64,000 nt of DNA, taken from Bacillus cytotoxicus. Lineage in GTDB: Bacteria > Bacillota > Bacilli > Bacillales > Bacillaceae_G. The notes under the pieces were generated by a model that was given only the letters and a program-made list of their open reading frames with translations, ran no database searches and was not told the origin of the DNA. A program made the position numbers and the translations under genes. The stretch covers positions 101,289-165,288 of the forward strand of contig NZ_JAMBOP010000007.1 of assembly GCF_023715645.1 (NCBI RefSeq). The letters are read 5' to 3'. Below, one piece after another: positions 53,924-63,503 of this stretch; within the stretch, counting starts at the first letter, position 1; the number at the start of each line of letters is the position of its first letter.

Positions 53924-54868
53924 GTGAAGACAGAAAAATTTTTTACACATCCGCTCGGCGTATTTGTTGCAGCATTAAGTGCAACTTTTCTATGGGGCAG
54001 TGCATTCCCATTTATTAAATTAAGTTACATACAGTTGGGCATTCAGCCTCATGAAGTAGGGGAGCAAATTTTATTTGCGGGTTACCGCTTTTTCCTAGCA
54101 GGAATTATGCTTTTATTCTTTTTTAAAGTGTTAGGAAAAAATGTATCTTTCCAAAAAGGTACAACGAAGCAACTTGTGCAAATTGGTCTGTTTCAAACGT
54201 TCTTACAATATGTTTGTTTTTATATTGGTTTAAGCTATAGTACTGGGATTGAAGGAGCAGTTATTTCAGGAACATCGTCATTTTTTCAAATTGTATTCGC
54301 ACATTTTCTATATAAAGATGATTCTTTAAATATGAGAAAAATCATTGGCCTATCAATCGGTTTTTGCGGTGTTATTCTTGTAAACATTCCAAAAGGAAAC
54401 ATGGATTTTCACTTTGGTATTGGTGAATTGTTATTGTTAGCTGCAGCAATGCTGTACTCATACGGTAACATTTTGGCGAAAGAAGGAAGTAAAACGATGG
54501 ATGTAGGTTATATGACCGCATATCAGATGATTATCGGTTCTCTAGGCTTATTGCTTATTGGGATTGTACAAGTTGGATTTATGCCATTTACATTCGATAT
54601 GCAAACGTTGCTTATGTTACTGTACTTATCATTTTTATCAGCAGCGGGATTTTGTATTTGGAATACCGTAATGAAATATAACAAAGTAGGAAAAGTATCG
54701 ATGTATATGTTTTTCATTCCGGTATTTGGTGTAATTTTATCGAGCTTGATTTTAGGAGAAACAATTCATTCTTTCGTATTGTTTGGCTTAGCATGTGTAG
54801 CGACCGGAATTATTATCGTGAATCGTACACGTAGTGAGCGAAACGCAGCAAAGCAAAAAGTAGCATAG
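53924..54868 (+). CDS. EamA/DMT-family transporter
   Basis: 314 aa with ten predicted helices in two EamA repeats: ATFLWGSAFPFIKLSY at the start of the first, LLLLAAAMLYSYGNILAKEG at the start of the second, and PVFGVILSSLILGETIH near the end. Probably exports amino acids or other metabolites; substrate unknown. GTG start 53924 follows AAGGAAG. The gene is transcribed away from pfeT, sharing the divergent promoter region. Confidence 0.9.
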   Translation: MKTEKFFTHPLGVFVAALSATFLWGSAFPFIKLSYIQLGIQPHEVGEQILFAGYRFFLAGIMLLFFFKVLGKNVSFQKGTTKQLVQIGLFQTFLQYVCFYIGLSYSTGIEGAVISGTSSFFQIVFAHFLYKDDSLNMRKIIGLSIGFCGVILVNIPKGNMDFHFGIGELLLLAAAMLYSYGNILAKEGSKTMDVGYMTAYQMIIGSLGLLLIGIVQVGFMPFTFDMQTLLMLLYLSFLSAAGFCIWNTVMKYNKVGKVSMYMFFIPVFGVILSSLILGETIHSFVLFGLACVATGIIIVNRTRSERNAAKQKVA

Positions 54869-55041
54869 TGTAGTGTAAAGATGTTCACGGGGAGCCTCTT
54901 TTTCATGTGGAAAGCGAAACTTCTGTGAATAGCACGGTGAAGTTTGGAACAAATTTTTTCGGGAATTTATAGGGGAAAGAAAGGGAAATGATCAGTTTAT
55001 ATCGAATAAGATAGAAAAATGAATTCGTCAAGGAGAAAAAT

Positions 55042-55722
55042 ATGAATGAAATGGACATATTGTTAATTGGACAAATAGTTTTATTTTTGTTCGGGACCAT
55101 TTATGCAATCAGACAATCAGAACAAACTAAGAAAAATGAACCATTACCCTTATTCATTCGTTTACTCCTCACATTTTCATTAACTGGAGCTGCGATATGG
55201 ATGTGGGTACAGGATCCGGTAACACCGTATCGTCAATGGGTTGCAATTGGGATGATTTTATCAACGATTGGTGATTTATTTATGGCGGGCTTAATTCCAT
55301 TTGGACATCGTTTAATTGGTGGAATGGTGACATTTGCGCTTGCGCACTGCTTGTATGTTACTGCCTTTTTAGAAACGGGTATTTCGTGGAACGGCTTATA
55401 CATTGGTTTAGCTGGATACGGCTTGTTTTTAGTTATTGGTTGGTTCTTTTTCATTCGAAATCATAAGCAGGATCAATTATTTACAATAGGTGCACTTGTA
55501 TACGGACTTTGGGTTGGTGGCATGGCGTGCTTTGCGTTTGCACTCGCTTATTTGAATCATGGAATGTGGTGGGTTCCAGCGATTGGTGGTTTTCTATTTG
55601 TCATTTCTGATTTTATTATTGGAATTACTGATATCGGTGGACGGAATGTAAAATATGATCCGCTTTTAGTTTGGGCAACATATGTGGGAGCACAGATGTG
55701 CATTATTTATGTTGGAATGTAA
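55042..55722 (+). CDS. YhhN-family membrane protein (lysoplasmalogenase-like)
   Basis: 226 aa with about eight helices. IGMILSTIGDLFMAGLIPFG and GFLFVISDFIIGITDI contain the conserved Asp residues of the YhhN/TMEM86 family, whose animal members hydrolyse lysoplasmalogen. The bacterial substrate is uncertain, especially in an organism not known to make plasmalogens. AAGGAGAA precedes ATG 55042. A bcr1 element follows at 55733. Confidence 0.83.
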   Translation: MNEMDILLIGQIVLFLFGTIYAIRQSEQTKKNEPLPLFIRLLLTFSLTGAAIWMWVQDPVTPYRQWVAIGMILSTIGDLFMAGLIPFGHRLIGGMVTFALAHCLYVTAFLETGISWNGLYIGLAGYGLFLVIGWFFFIRNHKQDQLFTIGALVYGLWVGGMACFAFALAYLNHGMWWVPAIGGFLFVISDFIIGITDIGGRNVKYDPLLVWATYVGAQMCIIYVGM

Positions 55723-55732
55723 ATGTTGATAC

Positions 55733-55889
55733 ATAAAGTGAAACTTTAATCAGTGGGGGGTTCTTCATCCCCCACTGATTATTAGCCCTCACCAATCGGG
55801 CTTTTACGGGCAGTTTATCTCCCACCTAACTTCTTTACTTTCGCCGAATTTTGAGGTGGGAGTATTACTGCCCGTTAATGCGGGATAAA
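55733..55889 (-). repeat. bcr1-like element
   Basis: Reverse orientation: GTGAAACTTTAATCAGTGGG, AATCGGGCTTTTACGGGCAG, TACTGCCCGTTAATGCGGG. Exact ATAAA duplication at 55733-55737 and 55885-55889. It contains the ATCAGTGGGGG/CCCCCACTGAT-type hairpin. Confidence 0.87.
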
Positions 55890-55896
55890 ATGTGAA

Positions 55897-55927
55897 AGAA
55901 GAACTGCCCTCAAGCAGTTCTTCTTTT
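55897..55927 (+). terminator. Terminator after the YhhN gene and bcr1
   Basis: AAGAACTGC and GCAGTTCTT stem around CCTCAAG, followed by CTTTTG. Confidence 0.75.
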
Positions 55928-56064
55928 GTTGTTAAACAATATAAATTTCTGTGGGAAATGTTAGATTTTCTTGGGTGAATTGACCAGGTGATTTCCTAAT
56001 AATATAGAATTTATTTACAAAAATATCTTATAATATAGATAATTAATGCGGAAGGGAGAGGCAT

Positions 56065-56598
56065 ATGAAGAAGAAAAGTCGTTTGCGGGAATCCATCGAA
56101 GTATTTGCGATTGCATGTGTGATTGCCTTTTTAATGAAAGTATTTGTCTTTTTTCCAACGACTGTACAAGGAGCTTCCATGCAGCCTACTCTTTATGAAG
56201 GGGATAAGGTCATTGTAAATAAGTTAGCAAAGCAAATGGATAGTTATGATCATGGCGATGTCATTGTATTAAAAACGGATAATTATTATGTGAAGCGCAT
56301 TATCGGTTTACCTGGAGATACGATTGAAATGAAAAATGATCAATTGTATATCAACAGTCAATTGCAAAAGGAGCCTTATTTAGAAAAAAATAAGAAGCAT
56401 GCAAAGCAACTGATGGTGAATTTAACAGAAGATTTCGGTCCGATAAAAATTCCGAAAAATAAAATCTTTGTCATGGGAGATAATCGGTTAGTTAGTCGTG
56501 ATAGTCGTAATGAATTAGGATTAATTGATAAAGATGATGTATTAGGAAGTTTAGTTTCTATATACTACCCTTTTAACCGGGTGCAAATGATAGATTAG
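56065..56598 (+). CDS. Type I signal peptidase
   Basis: 177 aa with one N-terminal membrane helix (residues 12-31). Catalytic dyad: Ser38 in VQGASMQPTL and Lys77 in YYVKRIIGLPGD; the C-terminal box is VMGDNRLVSRDSRNELG. It cleaves Sec/Tat signal peptides on the outer membrane face. Length fits the SipS/SipT class of Bacillus, which have several paralogues. AAGGGAGAGG precedes ATG 56065. Followed 13 bp later by a gene of unknown function. Confidence 0.94.
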   Translation: MKKKSRLRESIEVFAIACVIAFLMKVFVFFPTTVQGASMQPTLYEGDKVIVNKLAKQMDSYDHGDVIVLKTDNYYVKRIIGLPGDTIEMKNDQLYINSQLQKEPYLEKNKKHAKQLMVNLTEDFGPIKIPKNKIFVMGDNRLVSRDSRNELGLIDKDDVLGSLVSIYYPFNRVQMID

Positions 56599-56611
56599 AA
56601 GGGGGAAGGCT

Positions 56612-57034
56612 ATGGAAGAGATTGTTGGTCATATTTTAGCTGGAATCTCACGGGGAGCGGTTGCACTTGGGGAAGTAGCGGCCGATGCTGCTAAAGTGGT
56701 TGTTCGTGGAACAATCGGAGTTGGAAGAGTTGCATTAGAAGCCGTAGCAGAAGAACTTGTAGAGTTAGTGCTAGAAGGTTTCGAAGGACGAGAACAGCGA
56801 AAACAAAAAAGATTTGCTCGTCATGTGGAAAAGTTAAAGGGACATGATTGGTTTAAGGTTATATATGAAAATGAAAAATGCCGAAACGTTATTCATACAG
56901 ATAAACGTTATCTACACTTATTGAGTAAAGGGCGGTATGTACAAAAATTGATTCGTAATGAAAACGAACGTAAGCAATTTATCCAGCGAATCCGTATTGA
57001 AGCAAAGGTTGATGATGTGATTTGGGATATATAA
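56612..57034 (+). CDS. Unknown protein co-transcribed with signal peptidase
   Basis: 140 aa. The first 60 residues are a repetitive Ala/Val/Gly/Glu amphipathic region (GEVAADAAKVVVRGTIGVGR), followed by a basic globular part (QKRFARHVEKLKGHDWFKVI, HTDKRYLHLLSKGRYVQKLI). No signal peptide or clear membrane helix. GAAGGGGGAAGG precedes ATG 56612. I do not recognise the family; operon context with signal peptidase may be coincidental. Confidence 0.7.
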   Translation: MEEIVGHILAGISRGAVALGEVAADAAKVVVRGTIGVGRVALEAVAEELVELVLEGFEGREQRKQKRFARHVEKLKGHDWFKVIYENEKCRNVIHTDKRYLHLLSKGRYVQKLIRNENERKQFIQRIRIEAKVDDVIWDI

Positions 57035-57059
57035 CGAGATGAATCACCTATAAGCAATC

Positions 57060-57255
57060 ATATAAATCCATTTTAATTTTTCGACATCTTTGTCTGGCTC
57101 TGCTTTTTTTATAAGTCGCTACTAGATAGAATACAATATGACTTGTACTCTTAAAACCTCGCATGTGGCAGGAAAAGGCCCTGACCGCTCCTATGCACAG
57201 CCAGATGCTCTTGTCCCCCCTAAAAAGAAAGAGGTTTTTATGTCTTTTTTAAAAT
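57060..57255 (-). repeat. Family B repeat with shared TTTTCGACA border
   Basis: CCATTTTAATTTTTCGACAT then TTGTCTGGCTCTGC at the left, then CTCGCATGTGGCAGGAAAAG, ACCGCTCCTATGCACAGCCA and GATGCTCTTGTCCCCCC. The left border is the reverse complement of 49185-49230 (AGACAAAGGTGTCGAAAAAA), defining a common outer end for this repeat family. Confidence 0.75.
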
Positions 57256-57262
57256 TTGGATA

Positions 57263-57303
57263 AAACCAACAAAGCAGCCAATATTGGCTGCTTTGTTGGT
57301 TTT
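57263..57303 (-). terminator. Terminator of the dynamin-like gene
   Basis: AAAACCAACAAAGCAGCCAA and its complement TTGGCTGCTTTGTTGGTTTT form a 20-bp stem with a very short loop, A/T tails on both sides. It can work for both strands. Confidence 0.85.
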
Positions 57304-57314
57304 ATCTATTACAA

Positions 57315-60113
57315 TTAATGCGTCGGCGTTTCCTCGATATTTATTTCTAACATTGACTCTGCATCAGGAGTCCCTTCATATATACTTAAGACTACTTCAT
57401 ACTGGCGCAATCTTAGTTCAAATAGTGTGACAGGATCACGATACACTTCAGGATTTGATTTCATTTTATGCAATGTATTTTGATGTTCTTGTATTTCTAA
57501 ATGCGTGTGTTCTCCAGCTTGTTTCAATGAACTAAACGGATCTCTAAAGAACATAGTAATATCCCGTTCTAGCGCATTTTCAAATAGCTCAAACTGTAAG
57601 AAAAACTTATTGATAATAGAAGTAGTTACATCTGTAAAATCTTCATTTTCTAAATACTGTTTGTATTTGTTATACAGCATTGTTTTATTTTTAGGAAGTG
57701 CTCCGAATAATTTCCCTGCACTTTTTAGTAAAAATTGCGCAGGTGTAAAGCGGTGGAAGATATTTATTTCTTCCATCTGGATACGACTCGTCATTCGATC
57801 CGCATCTCGTCGCCAATCATCCAGCACTTTAAAGTCGCATTGTAACTGGATGCGATTTTCACCGCATAAAGAGTTAAGTCCTTCACTTATTTCTTCTAAG
57901 TATGTTTGACTGTGCAGGAACTCATTCTTTGAAGTCTCAATCCAATTCTGCATGGATGAAGCGAATTTTGGTAACACGGTTTGCTCTAAATGGTTTTGAA
58001 CTTTCTCGTTCATCGCTGTATTTAATTCCGTATCAATATTTCTAAAATTGCTGTCTTCACTGATGAAATCAGAACAGCTTTGCAGTAGTTTCGGAATATG
58101 CTCTGTAAGATCAGTAGTAATATTCTGTTTCATTGTACGATAGGAATCTGTAATGAGATGAATTTTTTCCTTTTCAAAAGCAGTGAGATTATTAATAAAA
58201 CCGTTTAGTCTAACTAAAATATCTTCATTCCAACTAATCGAATCCACTAAGTTATTTTCCATCTCAACTCGTTTATCTAAAAGATATTGAATTGCTTTTC
58301 GGATGAAAAATAGTATTTTTTTCGTACGTTCTTGCTCAAGGTTTTTATACTCAAAGTTAAAATGAATAAAATCAGTTAACTCGTGTAGCTGTTGACTGTT
58401 TGCATATAACGATGAATAAGGGAAAACTCTTGCATATGGAAAATATGCGTTTATTCTTGTTTGTGTATCGTGTATCACTCGCTTTACTTCTGAATCGCTG
58501 TAAATGTTATCAATTTTATTTAACAAGAAATGAATTTGTAAACCTGGTGCATACTCTTGAATGTTTAATAAAATATCACGTTCTTTGTCAGTAAACGGTG
58601 AATCTGCATTTAACACGAATAACAAACTGTCTACTGAGTCTAAATAGCCGAATGTTTCATTTCTCGTATCGTTGTTTCTATTAAAGCTAGGTGTAACAAC
58701 GAATGCTAGTTTGTTTTTACTTAAAGGCTTGCAAGGTAATTTAAATTCAATACATGTTTTTTCTCTATATGTTTGTCGGTGCATAGACATCATGTTATGG
58801 AAATCAGAGAAATCATTAGTCGTTGAAATTGTCGCATCTGTTATAGCATTAATTTCTGTATGAGTGTCATCTTTAAAAATAACTGTATTTGCGCTTGCGT
58901 TTTCTAATATATTTTCTCCTAGTACAGAGTTAACAAATGAAGATTTTCCGTTTCCAGAAGTTCCTGTTACTAAAAGACGATTTGTTCTTACATCTGCAAG
59001 TTCATAGACTAACCATCTAAAGCGATGTCCCATTTCTAAATCATTGTTTTGTGCCCACTGTGTAATAGAATCAAAAAGGTGTAAACTATAGTCTAAACCA
59101 TCCATGTAATTGGTAGAATGTAACAATAGTTTTTCTGCATGTTTCACGTCTGCTGAATCTATTTTAGCAGGGAAAATCTCATCCCATGCCAATACTGCTG
59201 CAGATGGGAAGACAGAGCGAGAAGGATTGACCATTTTTAACCAATTCGTTAAAATATTCGGAACAATATCATGTAATTGTTTCAGCATATACTGGCCTTG
59301 AATTAATTCAAAATACGTTTCTTCGTAAAGAGAAGAAATGTCGTCCCATTCATCAGCTGAATGTACTTCGATATGTGAGAAAAAGTCATTTATTGTTTTA
59401 AGCCAAAGCAAATAAGTTTGTTCATTCTTATAGCTGTGCCAAAGTGATGAAACAATGTGTGTAAATTGGATTAGGTCTACATTGTGTAACGTAACTAGTA
59501 CCTTATAGAAATAATCTGGTGAAATGGTTTTCGTAAATCCTTTATCAATATATTCCTTTAAAATCTCAAACCATTGGAAGGACTCTGTTCGAATCATTTC
59601 ATTTACTGCAAGTTCCACCGCGCTGTCCCAATCTTGCTGTTCTTCATAAAAGGAACGAGCAATAGCTGTAACGTTTGGATAATCAGGATTTACAGAAACA
59701 GCTTCTTTAATAACTGCGAAAGCTAAATCAAGTTTGTTTTGTTCTATGTAAAGAGAGAGTAATTGCAATGAAATTTCGGTCATAAGTATTTTATTATCAG
59801 TAGCAATGGACGTATAAACAGTTTCGGCAGCGGATAATTGATTGAGTTCGAAGTAAGCGTCTGCAATATTTTTTTGTGCCCATGGCTCTAATTCATTATT
59901 GACTTTCTCCCATTTAAAAATGGCTGATTCAAAATCTTGATGGTGATAATAAAACTCACCTTGTGCAAAACGAATATAAGATCCATCCGAAAATTCGTTT
60001 TTTTGCTCAGCTAAATAAGCTTCTCCAAGTACTTGAAGAGGCGGATGTGTTTCATTTTCCATTAGAAATGTTTCATAATATATTTTTTTTATTAACTGTT
60101 TTTCTAGTGTCAT
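57315..60113 (-). CDS. TPR protein fused to a dynamin-like GTPase domain
   Basis: 932 aa. Residues 1 to about 370 carry TPR-like helices (GEFYYHHQDFESAIFKWEKV, IADAYFELNQLSAAETVYTS). A GTPase domain follows with P-loop GTSGNGKSS (about 383-391), VTPSFNRNNDT in the G3 region and LLNKIDNI (G4, about 534). The rest is a long helical stalk, then FHRFTPAQFLLKSAGKLFGA, which may be a membrane-contacting segment. This fits the dynamin-like superfamily, which remodels membranes. The G3 motif lacks the canonical DxxG. Single gene with its own terminator; start preceded by GTGGGGGAA. Role unknown. Confidence 0.75.
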   Translation of the reverse strand: MTLEKQLIKKIYYETFLMENETHPPLQVLGEAYLAEQKNEFSDGSYIRFAQGEFYYHHQDFESAIFKWEKVNNELEPWAQKNIADAYFELNQLSAAETVYTSIATDNKILMTEISLQLLSLYIEQNKLDLAFAVIKEAVSVNPDYPNVTAIARSFYEEQQDWDSAVELAVNEMIRTESFQWFEILKEYIDKGFTKTISPDYFYKVLVTLHNVDLIQFTHIVSSLWHSYKNEQTYLLWLKTINDFFSHIEVHSADEWDDISSLYEETYFELIQGQYMLKQLHDIVPNILTNWLKMVNPSRSVFPSAAVLAWDEIFPAKIDSADVKHAEKLLLHSTNYMDGLDYSLHLFDSITQWAQNNDLEMGHRFRWLVYELADVRTNRLLVTGTSGNGKSSFVNSVLGENILENASANTVIFKDDTHTEINAITDATISTTNDFSDFHNMMSMHRQTYREKTCIEFKLPCKPLSKNKLAFVVTPSFNRNNDTRNETFGYLDSVDSLLFVLNADSPFTDKERDILLNIQEYAPGLQIHFLLNKIDNIYSDSEVKRVIHDTQTRINAYFPYARVFPYSSLYANSQQLHELTDFIHFNFEYKNLEQERTKKILFFIRKAIQYLLDKRVEMENNLVDSISWNEDILVRLNGFINNLTAFEKEKIHLITDSYRTMKQNITTDLTEHIPKLLQSCSDFISEDSNFRNIDTELNTAMNEKVQNHLEQTVLPKFASSMQNWIETSKNEFLHSQTYLEEISEGLNSLCGENRIQLQCDFKVLDDWRRDADRMTSRIQMEEINIFHRFTPAQFLLKSAGKLFGALPKNKTMLYNKYKQYLENEDFTDVTTSIINKFFLQFELFENALERDITMFFRDPFSSLKQAGEHTHLEIQEHQNTLHKMKSNPEVYRDPVTLFELRLRQYEVVLSIYEGTPDAESMLEINIEETPTH

Positions 60114-60476
60114 TTTTTTCCCCCACTATATCTTGAAAAGTGTATATTTCTTTATATGTCAACACTTTTTTGCATTGATGCTCTTTATTCTAGCAAAGAT
60201 TTTCTTTTGAAAAATTTCATTTTCCTTTCATTTTTAGAGTAAGATTGAATTTTCATGCATAAAGTTTCAGTTTTTTTTCAATTTCCTTTCAGTTCTGAAA
60301 CAACATTAACTCTTCCTAATAGCATAATAAGGCTATAATATTCTACATGAAGTTGTAACATTGGATGTAGAGTTCGGCATAAAAACAATGTATAGTGAAT
60401 GTGTATGCCATGTTTGCTTTGTTGATTGAGAGGGTACAATGTGGAATAACGATAACGTATAGGATGTGTCGTGCGA
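60114..60476. other. Divergent promoter region
   Basis: 363 bp between the dynamin-like gene and the DedA gene. AT-rich; AAAGTTTCAGTTTTTTTTCA and CCTTTCAGTTCTGAAACAAC contain a TTTCAG/CTGAAA inverted pair. Contains no frame or RNA I can support. Confidence 0.4.
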
Positions 60477-61079
60477 ATGGAAGAACATATTGGTGAATTA
60501 ATCGCACACTACGGTTATTATGGGATTATTATTGCGCTTGCTGGAGGAATTGTTGGATTACCAATACCAGATGAATTTTTACTTACATTTGTCGGATATA
60601 ATATTTCAAGGGGATATATGTCAGGAACAGAAGCGTTTATGAGCGGTATGGCCGGGGCTATACTTGGGATTACATTAAGTTATTTGCTTGGTTTAAAACT
60701 AGGACTCCCTGTATTGAAAAAATATGGTTCTAAAGTAGGGATTAAAGAAGCACAAATTGAGAAGACTCGTATTTTATTTGAAAAGTATGGTCCTTTTTTA
60801 TTAGTATTTGGCTATTTTATACCTGGTGTTAGACATTTAACTGCTTATTTTGCAGGAATGTCCGACTTAAAATGGGGTAAGTTTTGTTTATATGCGTATG
60901 GCGGTGCCTTCATCTGGGTGAGTGTCTTTATTGGACTTGGGTGGAAATTAGGAGAAAAGTGGCGAGATGTAGAGTACAATTTACATCGATACGGATTTTG
61001 GATTGGTGTTGTTTCAATCATTATCGCCTTGATTGTTTATACATATGTAAAAATACAAAAAGATAAGAAAAACCGCTAA
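60477..61079 (+). CDS. DedA-family membrane protein
   Basis: About 200 aa with several helices. The DedA (SNARE-associated/VTT) signature is seen in GIVGLPIPDEFLLTFVGYN, KYGPFLLVFGYFIPGVRHLT and AYFAGMSDLKWGKF. Family members are flippase-like proteins, including the undecaprenyl-phosphate recycling protein UptA and phosphatidylethanolamine flippase PetA of Bacillus. The start is ATG 60477 or GTG 60471; AGGATGTG lies 10 or 4 nt upstream. Monocistronic with a terminator overlapping its stop. Confidence 0.9.
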   Translation: MEEHIGELIAHYGYYGIIIALAGGIVGLPIPDEFLLTFVGYNISRGYMSGTEAFMSGMAGAILGITLSYLLGLKLGLPVLKKYGSKVGIKEAQIEKTRILFEKYGPFLLVFGYFIPGVRHLTAYFAGMSDLKWGKFCLYAYGGAFIWVSVFIGLGWKLGEKWRDVEYNLHRYGFWIGVVSIIIALIVYTYVKIQKDKKNR

Positions 61080-61097
61080 TGTATATAGCGGTTTTTT
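61066..61097 (+). terminator. Terminator after the DedA gene
   Basis: AAACCGCTA and TAGCGGTTT stem with a short ATGTATA loop, followed by TTTATG. The left arm overlaps the end of the coding sequence. Confidence 0.85.
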
Positions 61098-61223
61098 ATG
61101 TTGGGGGATCGCCATATCTCTAGCAAACTACAAAATAAACTAAAGCGAATCGTAATTATTCTCTTATAATGAATGTTATAGATAATTTATCGAGAATTAT
61201 TATTTTAAAAAGTAGGTGATACC

Positions 61224-61886
61224 ATGATTTATAATATTTTAGTTATAGAGGACAATCTTGATTTACAAGAATTGGTACGAGAATTTTTAATGACACAAAA
61301 TTATCATGTTGACACGGCGAATGACGGAGTTGAAGGTATACAGCTTTTTCAAAAAGGTGAATATCATCTAGTTATAGCTGATATTATGATGCCAAATATG
61401 GATGGATTTCACGTATGTAATATGATTCGTAAAAGTTCGTCCGTTCCGATTATCATCTTAACAGCATTAAATGAAGAAAATGCCGAGATGAAGGCGTTTG
61501 ATTTGAAAGTCGACGATTATATAACAAAGCCGTTCTCGTTTAATATTCTTATTAAACGTGTCCAAGCTGTTATTCGGCGTTCGTATCCAGAGGAAGTGAC
61601 ACAAATGATGCTGTTTAAGGAAATTAACTTGGATTGTGATGCTTATATTGCAAAAGTAAATGATGAAGAAATTTCACTAACCATGAAAGAGTTCGATATT
61701 TTGAAGTTACTTATGAAAAACGAAGGAAAAGTGTTATCTCGGGAATTATTACTTAATCAAGTATGGGGCTATGATTATTACGGTGATACGAGGGTTGTTG
61801 ACACACATATTAAGAATTTACGGAAGAAGCTTGATGTTCCATATATCAAAACGGTAAAAGGAGTTGGTTACAAACTTGATTCGTAA
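61224..61886 (+). CDS. OmpR/PhoB-family response regulator
   Basis: 220 aa. Receiver domain with LVIEDN, phosphorylated Asp in LVIADIMMPNMDG and the KPF motif (DDYITKPFSF); C-terminal winged helix with LLLNQVWGYDYYGDTRVVDT and VKGVGYKL. AGGTGAT precedes ATG 61224. It overlaps the downstream sensor kinase gene. Together with the ABC ATPase further on, this resembles the Bacillus arrangements in which a two-component system controls an adjacent peptide-antibiotic ABC transporter. Confidence 0.94.
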   Translation: MIYNILVIEDNLDLQELVREFLMTQNYHVDTANDGVEGIQLFQKGEYHLVIADIMMPNMDGFHVCNMIRKSSSVPIIILTALNEENAEMKAFDLKVDDYITKPFSFNILIKRVQAVIRRSYPEEVTQMMLFKEINLDCDAYIAKVNDEEISLTMKEFDILKLLMKNEGKVLSRELLLNQVWGYDYYGDTRVVDTHIKNLRKKLDVPYIKTVKGVGYKLDS

Positions 61887-63339
61887 ATTTGTATTAGGCA
61901 GCGTAACTAGAAGAATTTTTCTTATTACAACGGGATTATTAGTAATTTCAGCTTTGTTGATCTACTTGCTCTTGTATTTCTTACTTCCATCTTTCTATTA
62001 TCAGTACAAACAAAACAATCTGAATAAGAATGTGAATATGCTTGTCGAGAAAGTGAAAGGAGAGTCGTTTCAGGATGCTAAAGCGGTTTTAGAAAGGTAT
62101 TCATCTGAAAATAAAGACGTTATATGTATCGTAAGTGACCGAACAGGGACAATAGTTTATACCCCTTCCATCTATGTTCCTGATGAAGGAAATGTGAGTA
62201 CTGTCGATGAAATGCCAGCTTTCCCCGTCCAATCCGCCGTAAATATCACGGATAAAGCTGAAGAAAAACATCAACATTCTCCTTCTATTTATACAATTAA
62301 AGAAAAAATTCAATTGAAGGAAGGAGGCTATCAGTTTACATTTTATACGTATCTATACCCTATTGAAGAAATTTCTCGTGTTCTTTTGTCATTCTCACCG
62401 TACGTTATTGCTATTATTATAGTTATTTCAATTGCAGGGTCGCTATTCTATTCAAAGATTTTAGCTAAACCGCTTATCGATTTAAACAAGGTTGCAAGAA
62501 GGATGGCAAAACTAGATTTCTCGAAAAAAAGTAGTATTAAATCCAATGATGAACTTGGGGAATTATCAACTACCCTAAATGATTTGGCTAATAATTTACA
62601 ACAAACAATGATTCAATTAAAGAATTCTAATGAAATGTTAAAAGATGACATCAAAAAGGAACGCGAGCTTGATGCAAGACGCAGACAATTTTTAGCTACT
62701 ATATCTCATGATTTAAAAACACCGATAGCAGTGGTTAAAGGTCAGTTAGAAGGAATGATTTATAATATCGGTGTCTATAAAGATCGTGACCGCTATTTGC
62801 AGAAATCATATGAAACGATGACTAGTATGGAAGTGTTAGTAAAAGAAATACTTGAACTCAGTAGGTTAGAATCGGAAGGGCTACAATTGAACAAGGAGAA
62901 TGTCAATGTATCTATTATGTTGGAAAGTATTATACAAGAACATGAGTATTTCCGTTACTCGAAACAGTTGAAATTGTTTCAGTCTATAGAAAAAAATCTT
63001 TATTATTTTTCCGATACTCAGTTATTAAAAAAGGTAATACAAAATATACTTCATAATGCCTATTCGTACACCCAGGAAGGTCAGGAAGTATCCGTTTCAC
63101 TTTATAGGCGAAACGCTGAGAGTATACTGGAAATCTTAAATACAGGGGCATACATTGAAGAAGAACACTTGGAGCATATCTTTGAACCGTTTTATCGAAT
63201 TGAAAAATCACGAAACCGCAATACTGGTGGGAATGGGCTTGGTCTGTTTATTGTTCAACAACTATTAGATGCTCATAAGCTACAATATAGCCTCAAGAAT
63301 ACGAAAAAAGGTGTACGATTTACAATTTGTTTTAAGTAA
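61876..63339 (+). CDS. Sensor histidine kinase with extracytoplasmic domain
   Basis: About 487 aa. Two membrane helices (LITTGLLVISALLIYLLLYF and YVIAIIIVISIAGSLFYSKI) enclose about 130 residues outside, then HAMP, HisKA with TISHDLKTPIAVVKG, and HATPase_c with NILHNAYSYT and GGNGLGLFIVQQ. TTG 61876 is the best start, with AAAAGGAGT 12 nt upstream, overlapping the regulator stop by 11 bp. The large external domain makes it an envelope sensor rather than the intramembrane BceS type. Confidence 0.92.
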   Translation: MIRKFVLGSVTRRIFLITTGLLVISALLIYLLLYFLLPSFYYQYKQNNLNKNVNMLVEKVKGESFQDAKAVLERYSSENKDVICIVSDRTGTIVYTPSIYVPDEGNVSTVDEMPAFPVQSAVNITDKAEEKHQHSPSIYTIKEKIQLKEGGYQFTFYTYLYPIEEISRVLLSFSPYVIAIIIVISIAGSLFYSKILAKPLIDLNKVARRMAKLDFSKKSSIKSNDELGELSTTLNDLANNLQQTMIQLKNSNEMLKDDIKKERELDARRRQFLATISHDLKTPIAVVKGQLEGMIYNIGVYKDRDRYLQKSYETMTSMEVLVKEILELSRLESEGLQLNKENVNVSIMLESIIQEHEYFRYSKQLKLFQSIEKNLYYFSDTQLLKKVIQNILHNAYSYTQEGQEVSVSLYRRNAESILEILNTGAYIEEEHLEHIFEPFYRIEKSRNRNTGGNGLGLFIVQQLLDAHKLQYSLKNTKKGVRFTICFK

Positions 63340-63503
63340 GAAGCTTTCATAATTTTGAGAGCTTCTTTTTTTGTGGGGAATAACCCAGGTGTTTCTATCA
63401 AATTTCTTGTACAACGCCTATTTTTTAAATGAATCACACCTTAATCACACATAAACCACACATTGCTTAATTATTATTAAAACTCAAAGGAGGAATATTA
63501 TAT

